Assembly (NCBI RefSeq): GCF_014199205.1
Contig: NZ_JACIJD010000007.1
Span: 62,001 to 126,000 of the forward strand
From: Muricoccus pecuniae
Lineage (GTDB): Bacteria; Pseudomonadota; Alphaproteobacteria; Acetobacterales; Acetobacteraceae
Length of the DNA stretch: 64,000 bases
Direction: 5' to 3'
Part shown: positions 36,544 to 45,279 of the stretch, piece after piece
How positions within the stretch are numbered: position 1 is the stretch's first letter
How the letters are laid out: each line of letters starts with the position of its first letter
Position numbers and translations under genes: made by a program
The notes under the pieces: model-generated
Database searches by the model: none
What the model was told of the DNA's origin: nothing
Seen by the model: the letters and a program-made list of their open reading frames with translations, nothing else

Positions 36544-37866
36544 TCAGAGAGCGCTGGCGACAGCACGCAGAGCCCGCTCCAGATCGGCACGGTCCACGGG
36601 TGTTCCGAGGGCAAGGCGCACGCAATTGGGCGTGCTACCTACCCCGAAGGCCGCTCCGGGTGTGATCCTCACGCCGAGGCCTTCCAGGCGCCGCACCAGG
36701 TCCTGCGCCGCCGTCCTCCGCGGCAGGTCGAGCCAGAGATGCATCGAGGCGGGGTGGGCCGCGGGCGCTGCGCGGATCGGCAATAGTTGCGCAGCAAGCG
36801 CCTGCCGGAGCCGCGCCTCGCGCCGCTTTTCTGCTTCCAGGAGCTTGGCGGTTCCGTCGCCCACCCAAAGGGACGCGACGGCCGCGCCGAGCGGCGGTGC
36901 GGTCCAGACCGTGGCGCGGATGAGGTCGGCGGCCCGGTCAACCTGCCCTGGCGGCGTCAGCATCCAGGCCGCGCGCAGGCCGGGTGTGAAGGCCTTGGAG
37001 GTGGAACGCAGATACCAGCTCCTCTCCGGCGCGATCGCCGCCAAGGGCGCGAGCGGCGGATCATCCTCCGTGAGGAAGCCATAAGCGTCGTCCTCGACGA
37101 TGCGGAAGTCGAGGCGCCGCGCGACCGCGGCCACCGCCTCGCGCCGTTGGGCGGGCATGGTCACGGCCGTCGGGTTCTGCAGCGACGGCATGCAGTAGAG
37201 CGCCGCGATGCGGTGGCGCAGCGCCAGCCGTAAGAGGGCGCGCGGGCGCAGCCCGGCCTCGTCCATCGGCACGGGCACGACCTGCAGGCCCAGGGCCGTG
37301 GCGCTGGCCCTGATCCCCGGCCAGGTCAGCGCCTCCACCGCGATGGTGTCGCCGGGCCGGGTCGTCGCCATCAGCGCCACGGTGACGGCGTGCTGGGCCC
37401 CCGCGCAGATGACGACGCGGGAAGGATCGTCGGGCAGGCCGCGCCGCGACATCCACGCGGCTCCGGCCGCCCGGTCAGCCGCGCGCCCGGCATGGGGCTG
37501 GTAGTCGGCCATGGCTGCCCGTTCGCGCCGCAGGACGGCCCGCGCGGCTCTCTCGAAGCGGTCGGCCAGTCCCGGCAGGGGCATGACGTTGCGGGCGAGG
37601 TCGATGATGCCGGGCGTCCGTTCCTCGATGCGAAAGGAGGCCGCGTCGATATGGCCGGGCGCGCGGACGAAGCTGCCGCGCCCGACCTCGCCCACCACCA
37701 GGCCGCGCGCCTCCAGCAGGCGCATGGCGCGCGATGCCGTGTTGAGCGCCACGCCGTGCCGGAAGGCGAGCTCGCGATGCGTGGGCAGCCGCGCGCCCGG
37801 GAGGAGCGTGCCTTCCCTGATCTCAGCCTCCAGGGCCGCCGCGATGTCCTGGGCGCCGTTGCTCAT
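36544..37866 (-). CDS. MocR-type (GntR HTH + aminotransferase-like) PLP-dependent regulator
   Basis: The 440-residue protein has a GntR winged helix at the N-terminus (G-A-R-L-P-T-H-R-E-L-A, N-T-A-S-R-A-M-R-L-L-E) joined to a class I aminotransferase-like domain. The PLP lysine is in R-S-T-S-K-A-F-T-P-G-L-R, and Y-C-M-P-S-L-Q-N-P-T precedes it. Such regulators sense amino acids or PLP and usually control an adjacent gene. ATG 37866 is preferred over the GTG directly before it. The gene is divergent from a threonine-dehydratase-like gene, with a perfect palindrome between. Confidence 0.9.
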   Translation of the reverse strand: MSNGAQDIAAALEAEIREGTLLPGARLPTHRELAFRHGVALNTASRAMRLLEARGLVVGEVGRGSFVRAPGHIDAASFRIEERTPGIIDLARNVMPLPGLADRFERAARAVLRRERAAMADYQPHAGRAADRAAGAAWMSRRGLPDDPSRVVICAGAQHAVTVALMATTRPGDTIAVEALTWPGIRASATALGLQVVPVPMDEAGLRPRALLRLALRHRIAALYCMPSLQNPTAVTMPAQRREAVAAVARRLDFRIVEDDAYGFLTEDDPPLAPLAAIAPERSWYLRSTSKAFTPGLRAAWMLTPPGQVDRAADLIRATVWTAPPLGAAVASLWVGDGTAKLLEAEKRREARLRQALAAQLLPIRAAPAAHPASMHLWLDLPRRTAAQDLVRRLEGLGVRITPGAAFGVGSTPNCVRLALGTPVDRADLERALRAVASAL

Positions 37867-37874
37867 CACTCCGC

Positions 37875-37893
37875 CATTGTCTCTGAGACAATG
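37875..37893. promoter_or_regulatory. Perfect 19-bp palindrome, likely MocR operator
   Basis: CATTGTCTCTGAGACAATG is a flawless inverted repeat of 9-bp arms around a central T. It starts 8 bases before the MocR ATG and ends 41 bases before the dehydratase ATG, so it can repress or activate both promoters. A dimeric GntR-type HTH would bind such a site. The match between site and regulator is inferred from position. Confidence 0.65.
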
Positions 37894-37934
37894 TTGCGAT
37901 TGCCCCAGGACCGTCCGGCTTTCAACCTTGCCCC

Positions 37935-38948
37935 ATGAACGATCTCGCCCCCCATCCCTGGCACCTGACCGCCCCCTCCTTCCCGGAAATCGAGGATGCG
38001 GCCGGGCGCATCCGGGGCGTGCTGGTCGAAACCCCGCTGCTGGAGAGTGAGCGCCTGAACGCGCGGCTGGGCGGGCGGCTCCTGGTGAAGGCCGAGGGGC
38101 TGCAGCGGACGGGCAGCTTCAAGGCGCGCGGCGCCTGGAACCGCCTCTCGCTCCTCTCGGCCGAAGAGCGCACCCGGGGCGTAGTGGCCTTCTCCTCCGG
38201 CAACCATGCCCAGGCCGTCGCCTGGGCCGGGCGGCGCCTGGGCATCGGGACCGTGGTCATCGCCATGCCGGCGGACGCGCCCGCGGCGAAGATCGAGCGG
38301 ACCCGCGGCTGGGGTGCGGAGGTTGTCCTCTACGACCGAGCGAGCGAGGACCGGGAAGCGCTGGGGCGCCGGCTCGCGGCTGAGCGTGGCCTCATCCTGG
38401 TGCCGCCCTATGACGACCGCCGCGTGATCGCCGGGGCGGCTACCCTCGGGCTGGAGGTGGCGCGACAGGCTGAGGCGATGGGGGCGGTGCCGGACGTGCT
38501 GCTGGTGTGTTGTGCGGGCGGCGGCCTCACCGCCGGCTGCGCCCTGGCCTGGGAGGCCCTTCTCCCGGCGGCGCGCGTCTTCGCCGTGGAGCCACAAGGC
38601 TTCGACGACACGGCCCGCAGCCTCGCGGCCGGGATCCGGCTGGGCAATGCCCCCGGTGCGACATCCATCTGCGATGCGGTGCTGGCGCCGATGCCGGGGG
38701 CCCTGACCTTCTCGATCAACGCGCCCCGCCTCGGCGGAGGGCTGGTCGTGAGCGATGCCGAGGCGCTCGCGGCGATGCGGGTCGCCTTCGAGGAGTTCGG
38801 CCTCGTGGTGGAGCCGGGCGGCGCCGTCGCGCTCGCGGCCGCTCTGGCCGGTCGTTTGCCTGTCGCTGGCCGGACCGTGGCCGTTGCACTGACCGGTGCG
38901 AATGTCGATCCGGGCATGTACCGACGGGCGCTTGCCGCCAGCAGCTAG
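37935..38948 (+). CDS. Threonine/serine dehydratase-like PLP enzyme (fold type II)
   Basis: The 337-residue protein has the dehydratase core: the PLP lysine in G-S-F-K-A-R-G-A, the phosphate-adjacent S-S-G-N-H-A-Q-A-V-A-W, and the glycine loop C-A-G-G-G-L-T-A-G. It ends without the ACT domain of biosynthetic IlvA, so it resembles catabolic threonine dehydratase or hydroxyaspartate/serine ammonia-lyases. Control by the divergent MocR regulator suggests an inducible amino-acid catabolic role. The exact substrate is open. Confidence 0.85.
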   Translation: MNDLAPHPWHLTAPSFPEIEDAAGRIRGVLVETPLLESERLNARLGGRLLVKAEGLQRTGSFKARGAWNRLSLLSAEERTRGVVAFSSGNHAQAVAWAGRRLGIGTVVIAMPADAPAAKIERTRGWGAEVVLYDRASEDREALGRRLAAERGLILVPPYDDRRVIAGAATLGLEVARQAEAMGAVPDVLLVCCAGGGLTAGCALAWEALLPAARVFAVEPQGFDDTARSLAAGIRLGNAPGATSICDAVLAPMPGALTFSINAPRLGGGLVVSDAEALAAMRVAFEEFGLVVEPGGAVALAAALAGRLPVAGRTVAVALTGANVDPGMYRRALAASS

Positions 38949-39187
38949 CGACAGAAAGGCAGCCTGTTCCAGCCCGGCTCAGCCCATAGGCGGCCAGAGA
39001 GCGACGTCCGCTACGCGGAAAGCTCTCCGATGATCCGAATGGCCGGGATGGGCGCTCAGCCGTCATGGCCCCGTCGGGTCACAGGCTGCCATTTCACTCG
39101 TGGGGAGCTGGCCCGACAAATTGCTGCCCGTGAGGGCCTTCGTGTTGGCTGGCCAGGGGGGCAGCCGGGCTCATCCACATTGCGAGG

Positions 39188-40168
39188 TCAGCCCAGGCTG
39201 ATCCCGGTGTCGCGGACCAGTCGCTGGATCAGGGCTCGCTCGCGCACCAGCCGCTCGCCGAGGCGGGCGGGCTCGGCGGCGGTCGCCTCCGCGCCGATCT
39301 CGGTGAAGCGCGCCTTCACCTCGGCGTCGGAGGTCGCGGCGTTGATCGCCTCCTCCAGCCGGTGCCGCGCCTCCTCCGGCGTGCCGCTGCGGCAGAAGAT
39401 GGCGTTCCAGCTCGTGATGTCGAAGTCGGGGACGCCGGCCTCGGCGATCGTCGGCACGCCGGGGATGCCGCCGCGCTTGGCGCTGGTGACGGCAAGCGCC
39501 ACGGCGCGCCCGCCCTGCACGACGGGGTTGAGCGAGTTCGCGGTGAGGATCCCTGCCGGGAGCGTCCCGGCCGCGAGGTCACGCGCCACCTCGGAGCCGC
39601 CGCGGTAGGGGATGTGCTCCAGCTTCACGCCCGCCCGATGTGCGAGCAGCGCGCCGGCGAGGTGGCCGGGGCTGCCAACGCCGGGCGTGCCATAGGAGGT
39701 GCCTTCGCGGTCGGCGCGCGCCTTGCCGAGGAAGCCCTGGAGGTCGCGTACGCCCGCATTCGAGGGAACGGCGAGGATGTAGGGGACATCCGCGACGGTA
39801 CCGACCGGCGCGAAATCGCGCTCGTAGTTGAAGGGCGTGCTGCGGTGAACGAACTGCGCGACCACGAAAGACGCCGCGTCGAACAGCAGCGTGTGCCCGT
39901 CCGCGGGGGCAGAGGCGACCGCGTTGGCCGCGAGGGTGCCGCCGGCGCCACCCCGATTGTCCACGACGATGTTCTGGCCGAGCACCGCCGACATCTTCGG
40001 GGCGATCAGGCGCGCGAGGGTGTCGGAGTTGCCGCCCGCGGCGAAGGCGACCACGAGGCGGATGGGACGGTTGGGGAAGGCACGTTGGGCCTGGACCGCG
40101 GGCGCGGGCAGCAGGGCGGCGCCGCCCAGGGCGAGAAGGGTGCGGCGGGACGGGACGGGGTGCGGCAA
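39188..40168 (-). CDS. TctC/Bug-family periplasmic binding protein
   Basis: The 326-residue protein has a twin-arginine-like leader (P-S-R-R-T-L-L-A-L-G-G) cleaved near V-Q-A-Q. The Bug features are F-P-N-R-P-I-R-L-V-V-A-F-A-A-G-G, the V-D-N-R-G-G-A-G-G loop and I-P-Y-R-G-G. The start is a TTG at 40168, chosen because AGGAGG sits six bases before it and the leader then begins naturally. No TctA or TctB gene is adjacent, as is common for this expanded family. The ligand, usually a carboxylate, is unknown. Confidence 0.88.
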   Translation of the reverse strand: MPHPVPSRRTLLALGGAALLPAPAVQAQRAFPNRPIRLVVAFAAGGNSDTLARLIAPKMSAVLGQNIVVDNRGGAGGTLAANAVASAPADGHTLLFDAASFVVAQFVHRSTPFNYERDFAPVGTVADVPYILAVPSNAGVRDLQGFLGKARADREGTSYGTPGVGSPGHLAGALLAHRAGVKLEHIPYRGGSEVARDLAAGTLPAGILTANSLNPVVQGGRAVALAVTSAKRGGIPGVPTIAEAGVPDFDITSWNAIFCRSGTPEEARHRLEEAINAATSDAEVKARFTEIGAEATAAEPARLGERLVRERALIQRLVRDTGISLG

Positions 40169-40174
40169 GCTGGA

Positions 40175-40180
40175 CCTCCT
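40175..40180 (-). promoter_or_regulatory. Strong Shine-Dalgarno that fixes a TTG start
   Basis: AGGAGG on the minus strand lies six bases before the TTG at 40168. It is the only good ribosome site near the leader of the Bug protein and supports the TTG start against upstream in-frame codons. Confidence 0.7.
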
Positions 40181-40249
40181 CGAAACGGCGTTGGTCGCGG
40201 GCGGGACGGGGCTCAACCCCTGTTCAGCGGTTCCAGCCCCGTCCGGCGT

Positions 40250-40652
40250 AACGCCGGCGCGGCCTCGGGAGAGGCAAGGAAGCGGATCAGCGCCGCCGCC
40301 GCCCCGCACGGGCGGGGGCTACTGGAGCTACCGGCCGGGGCAGCTCGCGCGGCTGAGCTTCACCCGGCGTGCCCGCGACCTCGGCTTCTCCCTCGAGCCG
40401 GTCCGCATCCTTCTCGGCCTCGCCGACCAGCGGGAACGGTTCTGCGAGGCGGTGGACGCCGTCGCGCGGGAGCATATGGCCGAGCTGGACCGCAAGCTCG
40501 CCGACCTCGGCGCCCTCCGCCGTGAGCTCGCCTCCCTTATCGGGCAGTGCGGCCACGGCACGATCGCCGAGTGCCGCATCCTGGAGGCCCTGGCGCCGAT
40601 CCAGGACCTTCTCGAAGCCCCAATCCCCAAAGCGGGACAGAGGACAAGATAG
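40250..40652 (+). pseudogene. Truncated MerR-family regulator (metal-sensor type)
   Basis: From about 40291 a good MerR sequence reads A-P-P-P-P-R-T-G-G-G-Y-W-S-Y and L-S-F-T-R-R-A-R-D-L-G-F-S-L-E, then a long dimerisation helix and C-G-H-G-T-I-A-E-C-R-I-L. That ending resembles the two-cysteine metal loop of CueR/HmrR-like proteins. The first 30 or so residues of the DNA-binding domain are missing in this frame; a fragment in another frame just upstream (A-S-G-E-A-R-K-R-I-S) looks like their remnant. The gene appears to have lost a piece by deletion and frameshift and is probably inactive. Confidence 0.6.
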
Positions 40653-40702
40653 GACCGGGAGTGGTACTTCATGGACCTACTGCATCACGGGGTATCAAGG
40701 GT

Positions 40703-41284
40703 TCAGGTCGGCGCCGAGTCCGGTGATATTGCCACGGACAGCCTGAAGCCGCGCAGGAGGCGCATGTCCCGGTCGAGCGCGTCGGCTGGCATCAGCGCGA
40801 CGGGGGAGCTCTCTCCCATCTGCGACAGCATCTCGGGCAGGCTGACGGCGGTAACCAGACCTCTCACATAGCAGGTCTCCTCGTCCTCCTCCTGCGGCCC
40901 CGCGCCGAAGGGCACCGTCGCGGTTCCCCCCGGCTCGGGAACGGCCTCATGACCGGAGGCGATGCGGAAGCTCCGGGCGGCGAGCCCGTCTCGCTTTTTC
41001 TCCACAACCCATCCGCGGATCCCGCGGGCACCAGATCCGTCCTCCCGTTGGGCTTCGAGCCAGAACAGCGGCGGTAAGACGTCCAGCACGGCGGGCGAAT
41101 GCGACACCTCGGAGGAGGCCAGCCCGCGTGCCAGGCCAGCGATATCATCGTCGATCGCCAGAGCGGGCGCGCCTTCAGAGCGCAGGCGCCGCGCCGCGCG
41201 CCGGGCGTCCATCGGTGCGTTCTCGCCGAGCATGGCCGCCAGCAGGCTGCCTCCAGGGAACCTCATCCTCGGCATTCCCTGCAT
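40703..41284 (-). CDS. Hypothetical protein (193 aa)
   Basis: The start at 41284 is well supported: GGAGGAGG stands five bases before the ATG. The product has no signal peptide or membrane helix. It contains a basic region (R-R-A-A-R-R-L-R), then P-P-L-F-W-L-E-A-Q-R-E-D-G and C-Y-V-R-G-L-V-T-A-V-S-L-P-E-M near the end. I recognise no family. It sits between a broken MerR gene and an IS21 remnant, and may be an accessory gene carried with them. Confidence 0.5.
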   Translation of the reverse strand: MQGMPRMRFPGGSLLAAMLGENAPMDARRAARRLRSEGAPALAIDDDIAGLARGLASSEVSHSPAVLDVLPPLFWLEAQREDGSGARGIRGWVVEKKRDGLAARSFRIASGHEAVPEPGGTATVPFGAGPQEEDEETCYVRGLVTAVSLPEMLSQMGESSPVALMPADALDRDMRLLRGFRLSVAISPDSAPT

Positions 41285-41550
41285 ATGCGCCTCCTCCAGG
41301 ATGCCCAGTGATGCCCGAGGTGACGAGCAGCGCCAACTGGCTGCTTCGACCAGCGGCGGAGAGCTGCTGCAGGCCTGGCCAGCCAGCCGATGTCGGATGC
41401 CGAACGCAGAGCCGACATGTTCGTCCACCGTGCACATCCAGCCGCTACGCGCCCATCCCGAACAATGTTGAGCGGTTCCTGCCTCACCAGAGGCAGACAC
41501 GCTGGTGAGAGCCGGGAGGGCTGGGGGAGACCCTTTCCGTGAACGTGGCC

Positions 41551-41835
41551 TGTCAATCAGCATGCAAGCTTGAACCCTGATCGGCGTGCAAGATGGTTCC
41601 CCGTTCGTGGCGCCTGGTTGGTTCTCCGGATGGGCTGGTTGCGGTTTCTAAATCGCTAGCTGGCCGCGCCGGTCTCGATGATGCCGCATCGATGGGTAAG
41701 GCGGACGAGCGTTGAGCACGGTGCGCTATTCGGCGAATAGCAGGCTGGTCGTGGCCAAGTTGAGGCCTGCTTGTAGAGACGGCTGATCAGGTAGAACGGC
41801 AACTGGCCGCCAGAGTTCACCTCCGCTTGCCGAAG
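41551..41835 (-). mobile_element. IS21-family remnant (istB tail plus terminal repeats)
   Basis: On the minus strand, frames from about 41835 to 41646 give G-G-Q-L-P-F-Y-L-I-S-R-L-Y, then L-A-T-T-S-L-L-F-A-E-stop-R-T-V-L-N, then R-L-T-H-R-C-G-I-I-E-T-G with stop codons and a frameshift. These match the C-terminal end of the IstB ATPase. Just beyond, at 41551, a possible TG terminus begins TGTCAATCAG, and TGCAAG repeats occur at 41563 and 41587, in line with the multiple end repeats of IS21 elements. Only the right end of the element survives and it is inactive. Confidence 0.6.
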
Positions 41836-42061
41836 CTGACGATCCGATGACCGGTGCAGAACACGCCCGGTGCGGCTCCAGACACCAGCACCCCACTCCC
41901 GCGCAATCGCTGACTCGCTGCCCTCACCTTTCCGAAAACGACTATTCGTCGTCCGCGGCTTCTGAATGCCCTGTCTTCGGATCCTCGTCCGGACTCTGCT
42001 ATGCGACCCGAAGCACTTCCGCCAGACGAGCTTGAAAGAGGCGTCCGTTAGCCGGTCGGCT

Positions 42062-42790
42062 TTAAAGCTTGTTTGATGGAGTTCGGGCTGGGTTGACGAG
42101 GGCCTTGGTGGCGGCGAGCACGTCGGTGCGGGCGATGCGGGCCGCCGCGACGTCGAGGCGCCCGGCACGGTCACGCAACAGGCCGTCGCAGTGTGTGAGC
42201 CAGCCCAAGCTTCGCTCAACCACCCCTCGCCGAGGCAGCACGACAAAGCCCTGCTGGCCAAGCGATCGCGCGAGGACTTCGTGGCGCATGCCGTGCAGGT
42301 TAGGCCATTCGCGGCAGCGCTCGGCGGTGAAGGCGCCGTCGAGGATCGCCACCCGCAGGCTGGGCCAGGTCGCCTTGTCGACGTCGAGCGCGGGCAAGGT
42401 GTCGCGCGCCTGGACCGAGGCCGGGAGGACGGCAAGGCCAGCCGGTGACCGTCGGCATCCACCATGGCCACCCGGTTGCGTCCCAGTGTGCGCTCGGCGG
42501 CGTCGAAGCCGCGCGGCCCGCGTACCGGGATGCACTTCACCGTTTGCGTGTCGATGATCGCCAGCCGGGGCTCGGTCCTGCGGCCCGCCGCGCGGCGGCG
42601 CAGCCGGACCGGGTCGCGCATCATGCGCTCGAAAAGTCCCAGCGCCTGCCAATGCCGGAACCAGCCATAGACCGTGCGCCACGGCGGCATGTCCGGTGGA
42701 AGCGCCCGCCGCCCACCGCCCACCCGCAGATGCCCCGCGATCGCCTGCATCACCGCCAAGGCAGGCGTGGCACTATCGCTGGTAGCGGAT
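42062..42790 (-). pseudogene. IS5-family transposase, frameshifted
   Basis: The upstream half (minus strand, from about 42759) reads A-L-P-P-D-M-P-P-W-R-T-V-Y-G-W-F-R-H-W, then I-I-D-T-Q-T-V-K and V-D-A-D-G-H-R-L-A, the first part of an IS5-type DDE transposase. Around 42435-42445 the frame changes, and the remainder (A-I-L-D-G-A-F-T-A-E-R-C, V-L-P-R-R-G-V-V-E-R-S-L-G-W-L) continues in another frame to 42062. Some IS5-group elements use programmed frameshifting, but no slippery run is visible and the N-terminus is incomplete. I could not find matching terminal inverted repeats. Confidence 0.75.
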
Positions 42791-43055
42791 CAGCCCGCTC
42801 CGGCCAGCCCGCCCCCTCGCGGACCGCGCAGTTCAAAACTATGTGCTTCAGGCGCGCCGCATGGCGTGCCCGATGCCGCTCCGTCCATATCTCTCCCGCC
42901 CTTCCGCCCCGCCAGGCGGTTCACGGTGTTCACCTCAGGAGCAGATGGGGACGGACGGCGGAGGGCCCCTCGAACAGGCTGTGAGACCTACTACTCGGAG
43001 TGGCGACCTTCACCACATAGCTTGGCCCCGCGCACACTCTCGCGCCGGTCCCCTT

Positions 43056-44201
43056 TCACGCGGCCTCGGCGACCTGGTTCCGCCCCCGGTTCTTTGCCCT
43101 GTAGAGACCGCGGTCCGCCTCCGCGATGAGGTCTTCCAGGTCGATGGCCGCTCCTGCAGGGGCGGAGGCAATGCCGACGCTCATCGTCGCTCCCACGCGC
43201 TGGCCGGCCACATTCCGCCCTGCCTCCTCGAAGCTCCTGCAAAGCCGCTCCGCGACCGATACCCCGACCTCGGGTGTCACGCCCCTGAGCACGCAGGCGA
43301 ACTCTTCGCCGCCGAGCCGGAACACCGCATCGTCCTCCCGCAGGACGCTCCGCGCGGTCTCGACAGCGGTGCAGATCACGGCGTCCCCCACGGAATGGCC
43401 AAAGCGGTCATTGATGCGCTTGAAATGGTCGAGGTCGAAAGCGAGCACCGTCAGTGGCTGTCCGCCGATCGCCACGACGGCGCCGTGGCGTTCCAGGGCG
43501 CGCCGGTTCAGCGCGCCGGTCATCGGATCCTGCAGCGACATCGCCTCATTTCGAGCCGCCTCTCTCTCGCGGGCCAGCGCCACCAGCAGCACGGCCGTGA
43601 CAAGGGCCTGGATCACGATGCCGAAATTGTAGGCGGCCACGGACCAGGCCTGGGAAGTGGCGGCGCCCAGGGGTGAAGGCAGCCAGGGGGAGAGCACGAT
43701 CCGGAACGCCGCAAGCACGGCGAAGATCAGGAAGACGCCCCGCAGCACCGGACGAGAAGGTAATTCCGGCGCCCGGCCGGGTGCCAGGTCACGTGCGATC
43801 AGCCCATTCAGGACCAGCGTGGCTGCAGTACGATAGACGGCCTCCGCAGCCTCAAGCTGCCACGGGATGAAGATCAAGGCGCTCAGCAAGGCATAGGAGA
43901 AGGGAAAGAGGAGCGCCAAGGCCAACCGGGCTGAGCGGCCGGTGAAGTTGCGGACCACATACCAGCCTGCGGAGAAGGCCGCGATGACGAAGGTAACGCC
44001 GACCGTCTCGAGCCATTGGCTTGGGAAGGCGTAATCCAGCCCAAAAACTGCGGCGGCCAGGAAGCCGACGAGAAAGGGAAGACTCGCCGCCATCAGCCAT
44101 CGCCGCCCCTGTCCCCTAGTGCTCGGCAGGACCAGAGCGCCCGTGATGACCAGCATCAGGACAGCGGTGTAGACGATGAGGGTTGGGACACTGAGAGCCA
44201 A
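43056..44201 (-). CDS. Membrane-bound diguanylate cyclase (GGDEF)
   Basis: The protein makes the second messenger c-di-GMP. About six to seven hydrophobic helices fill the first 200 residues and form a membrane sensor region without a named domain. The cytoplasmic GGDEF domain has D-P-M-T-G-A-L-N-R-R, F-D-L-D-H-F-K-R-I-N-D and the active site G-G-E-E-F. The inhibitory RxxD site (R-E-D-D) lies exactly five residues before it, so product feedback is expected. I prefer a TTG start at 44201 with GAAGG upstream; ATG 44285 would add 28 residues. No EAL domain is present. Confidence 0.88.
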   Translation of the reverse strand: MALSVPTLIVYTAVLMLVITGALVLPSTRGQGRRWLMAASLPFLVGFLAAAVFGLDYAFPSQWLETVGVTFVIAAFSAGWYVVRNFTGRSARLALALLFPFSYALLSALIFIPWQLEAAEAVYRTAATLVLNGLIARDLAPGRAPELPSRPVLRGVFLIFAVLAAFRIVLSPWLPSPLGAATSQAWSVAAYNFGIVIQALVTAVLLVALAREREAARNEAMSLQDPMTGALNRRALERHGAVVAIGGQPLTVLAFDLDHFKRINDRFGHSVGDAVICTAVETARSVLREDDAVFRLGGEEFACVLRGVTPEVGVSVAERLCRSFEEAGRNVAGQRVGATMSVGIASAPAGAAIDLEDLIAEADRGLYRAKNRGRNQVAEAA

Positions 44202-44402
44202 GTATTCGCTGCCTTCGTGAGAAGGGTTGATCCAAGGACCTACGCGGCACGCCCTAGCCGGTGCCCCGTCCGGCCGCCAGCACATGCGTTAAAGTAAGTT
44301 AGGGAGATCGGTACTGAACTGGTGACTCGAGGCTCAGGGTCCATCAATCAGGGCTAGCGCCTGATCTGGGTGGCTGAATCCATGGTGGCCGGAAGTGCTG
44401 CC

Positions 44403-44640
44403 ATGGCTGACCTGTTCTGGCTGACAAAGGCGCAGATCTGGTGGATCGCGGATGGTCGTGGCCGCCCCGTGGTCCTGCTCCTTCCCGAAGGCAGATGAGC
44501 GATCATAACGGCACGGCCCTGAAACTGCCACCAACCCGGGTCAGAGGGCTGCCCGGCGACAAAGGCTAAGCCAGCGATCGCTTCATGCAAGGAAAAGAAC
44601 AGAACTCGCGATCACCTGCAAATACGGGTTTCTCAACGCG
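44403..44640 (+). pseudogene. IS5-type transposase remnant with internal deletion
   Basis: The frame opens M-A-D-L-F-W-L-T-K-A-Q, the start of a common alphaproteobacterial IS5-family transposase. It then jumps to A-D-G-R-G-R-P-V-V-L-L-L-P-E-G, Q/R-M-S-D-H-N-G and, after a frame change, G-D-K-G-stop-A-S-D-R-F where intact copies read G-D-K/R-G-Y-x-S-D. About a third of the gene is missing, and a nonsense codon replaces Tyr. It is a decayed copy of a different element from the one at 42062. Confidence 0.55.
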
Positions 44641-45279
44641 GAACCGTGTTGCTACGCTGATCCCAACAGCGGTTTCCGGTCCGTGTTACCGCGGAAGAGG
44701 CCGAGAAAACCGGCCATTGGGAGGATCTGCCCGAATGCGCCTCGGCACGGGCTCTGCGATGCTGACATCGGCAGGGTGCCTCGCACTGCCTTGTCGGCCG
44801 ATGACATGATGCGCGCCTGCGCTGCTACAGCGGCAGTGGGGGAGGGAGCTTCACCCCGGGCGGTGCTTCCGCCGGGGATCGTTGAGGATGAGGCACCTGT
44901 GCTGGCCGCCGGCCCTGCCGATCGGATGCAGGTGCCTTGCGATGAGGATGCGCTCCAACATCGGCGAAGCCGGCTTGCAAAGCGGTGAAGGCGGTTCAAC
45001 CCTTGGTGGCTTACCCCGAGGATCGGGCGATGCCTGATTGGTTCGAACCTGCTCGTCGTCGCGAAGCGGGCGGAGAGGTCGTTTCTGGCCGGCGATACAG
45101 GGCGCATCCTGGAAGGCGAGGCGCGACTTCCGCAGGACCGCCAGCAGATCGGGCCGTCCGGTGCGGCACTCGGGCGCCGGCACATGCCATGCTGGACGGC
45201 GAAGAGGCATCGAACGCCTACTTCGGCATATGCAAGCCGGTCCTTGAAGTCCGGTGAGGCGAAGGGAGAGGAAGCAAGA
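44641..45279. other. Region without a recognisable gene
   Basis: Roughly 640 bases between the transposase remnant and the dehydrogenase cluster. A frame of about 100 codons (44683-44988, plus) is open but shows no family pattern. The last 50 bases contain the purine-rich ribosome site (GAAGGGAGAGGAAG) of the next gene. Confidence 0.5.

Noticed and set aside
41836-42061. Possible continuation of the IS5 or IS21 elements
   Set aside because: Translations on both strands gave no transposase-like or IstB-like pattern, so the stretch is left unassigned.
44683-44988. Open frame of about 100 codons in the gap before the sulfonate-type cluster
   Set aside because: No family resemblance, no clear ribosome site, and it lies in IS-derived debris.
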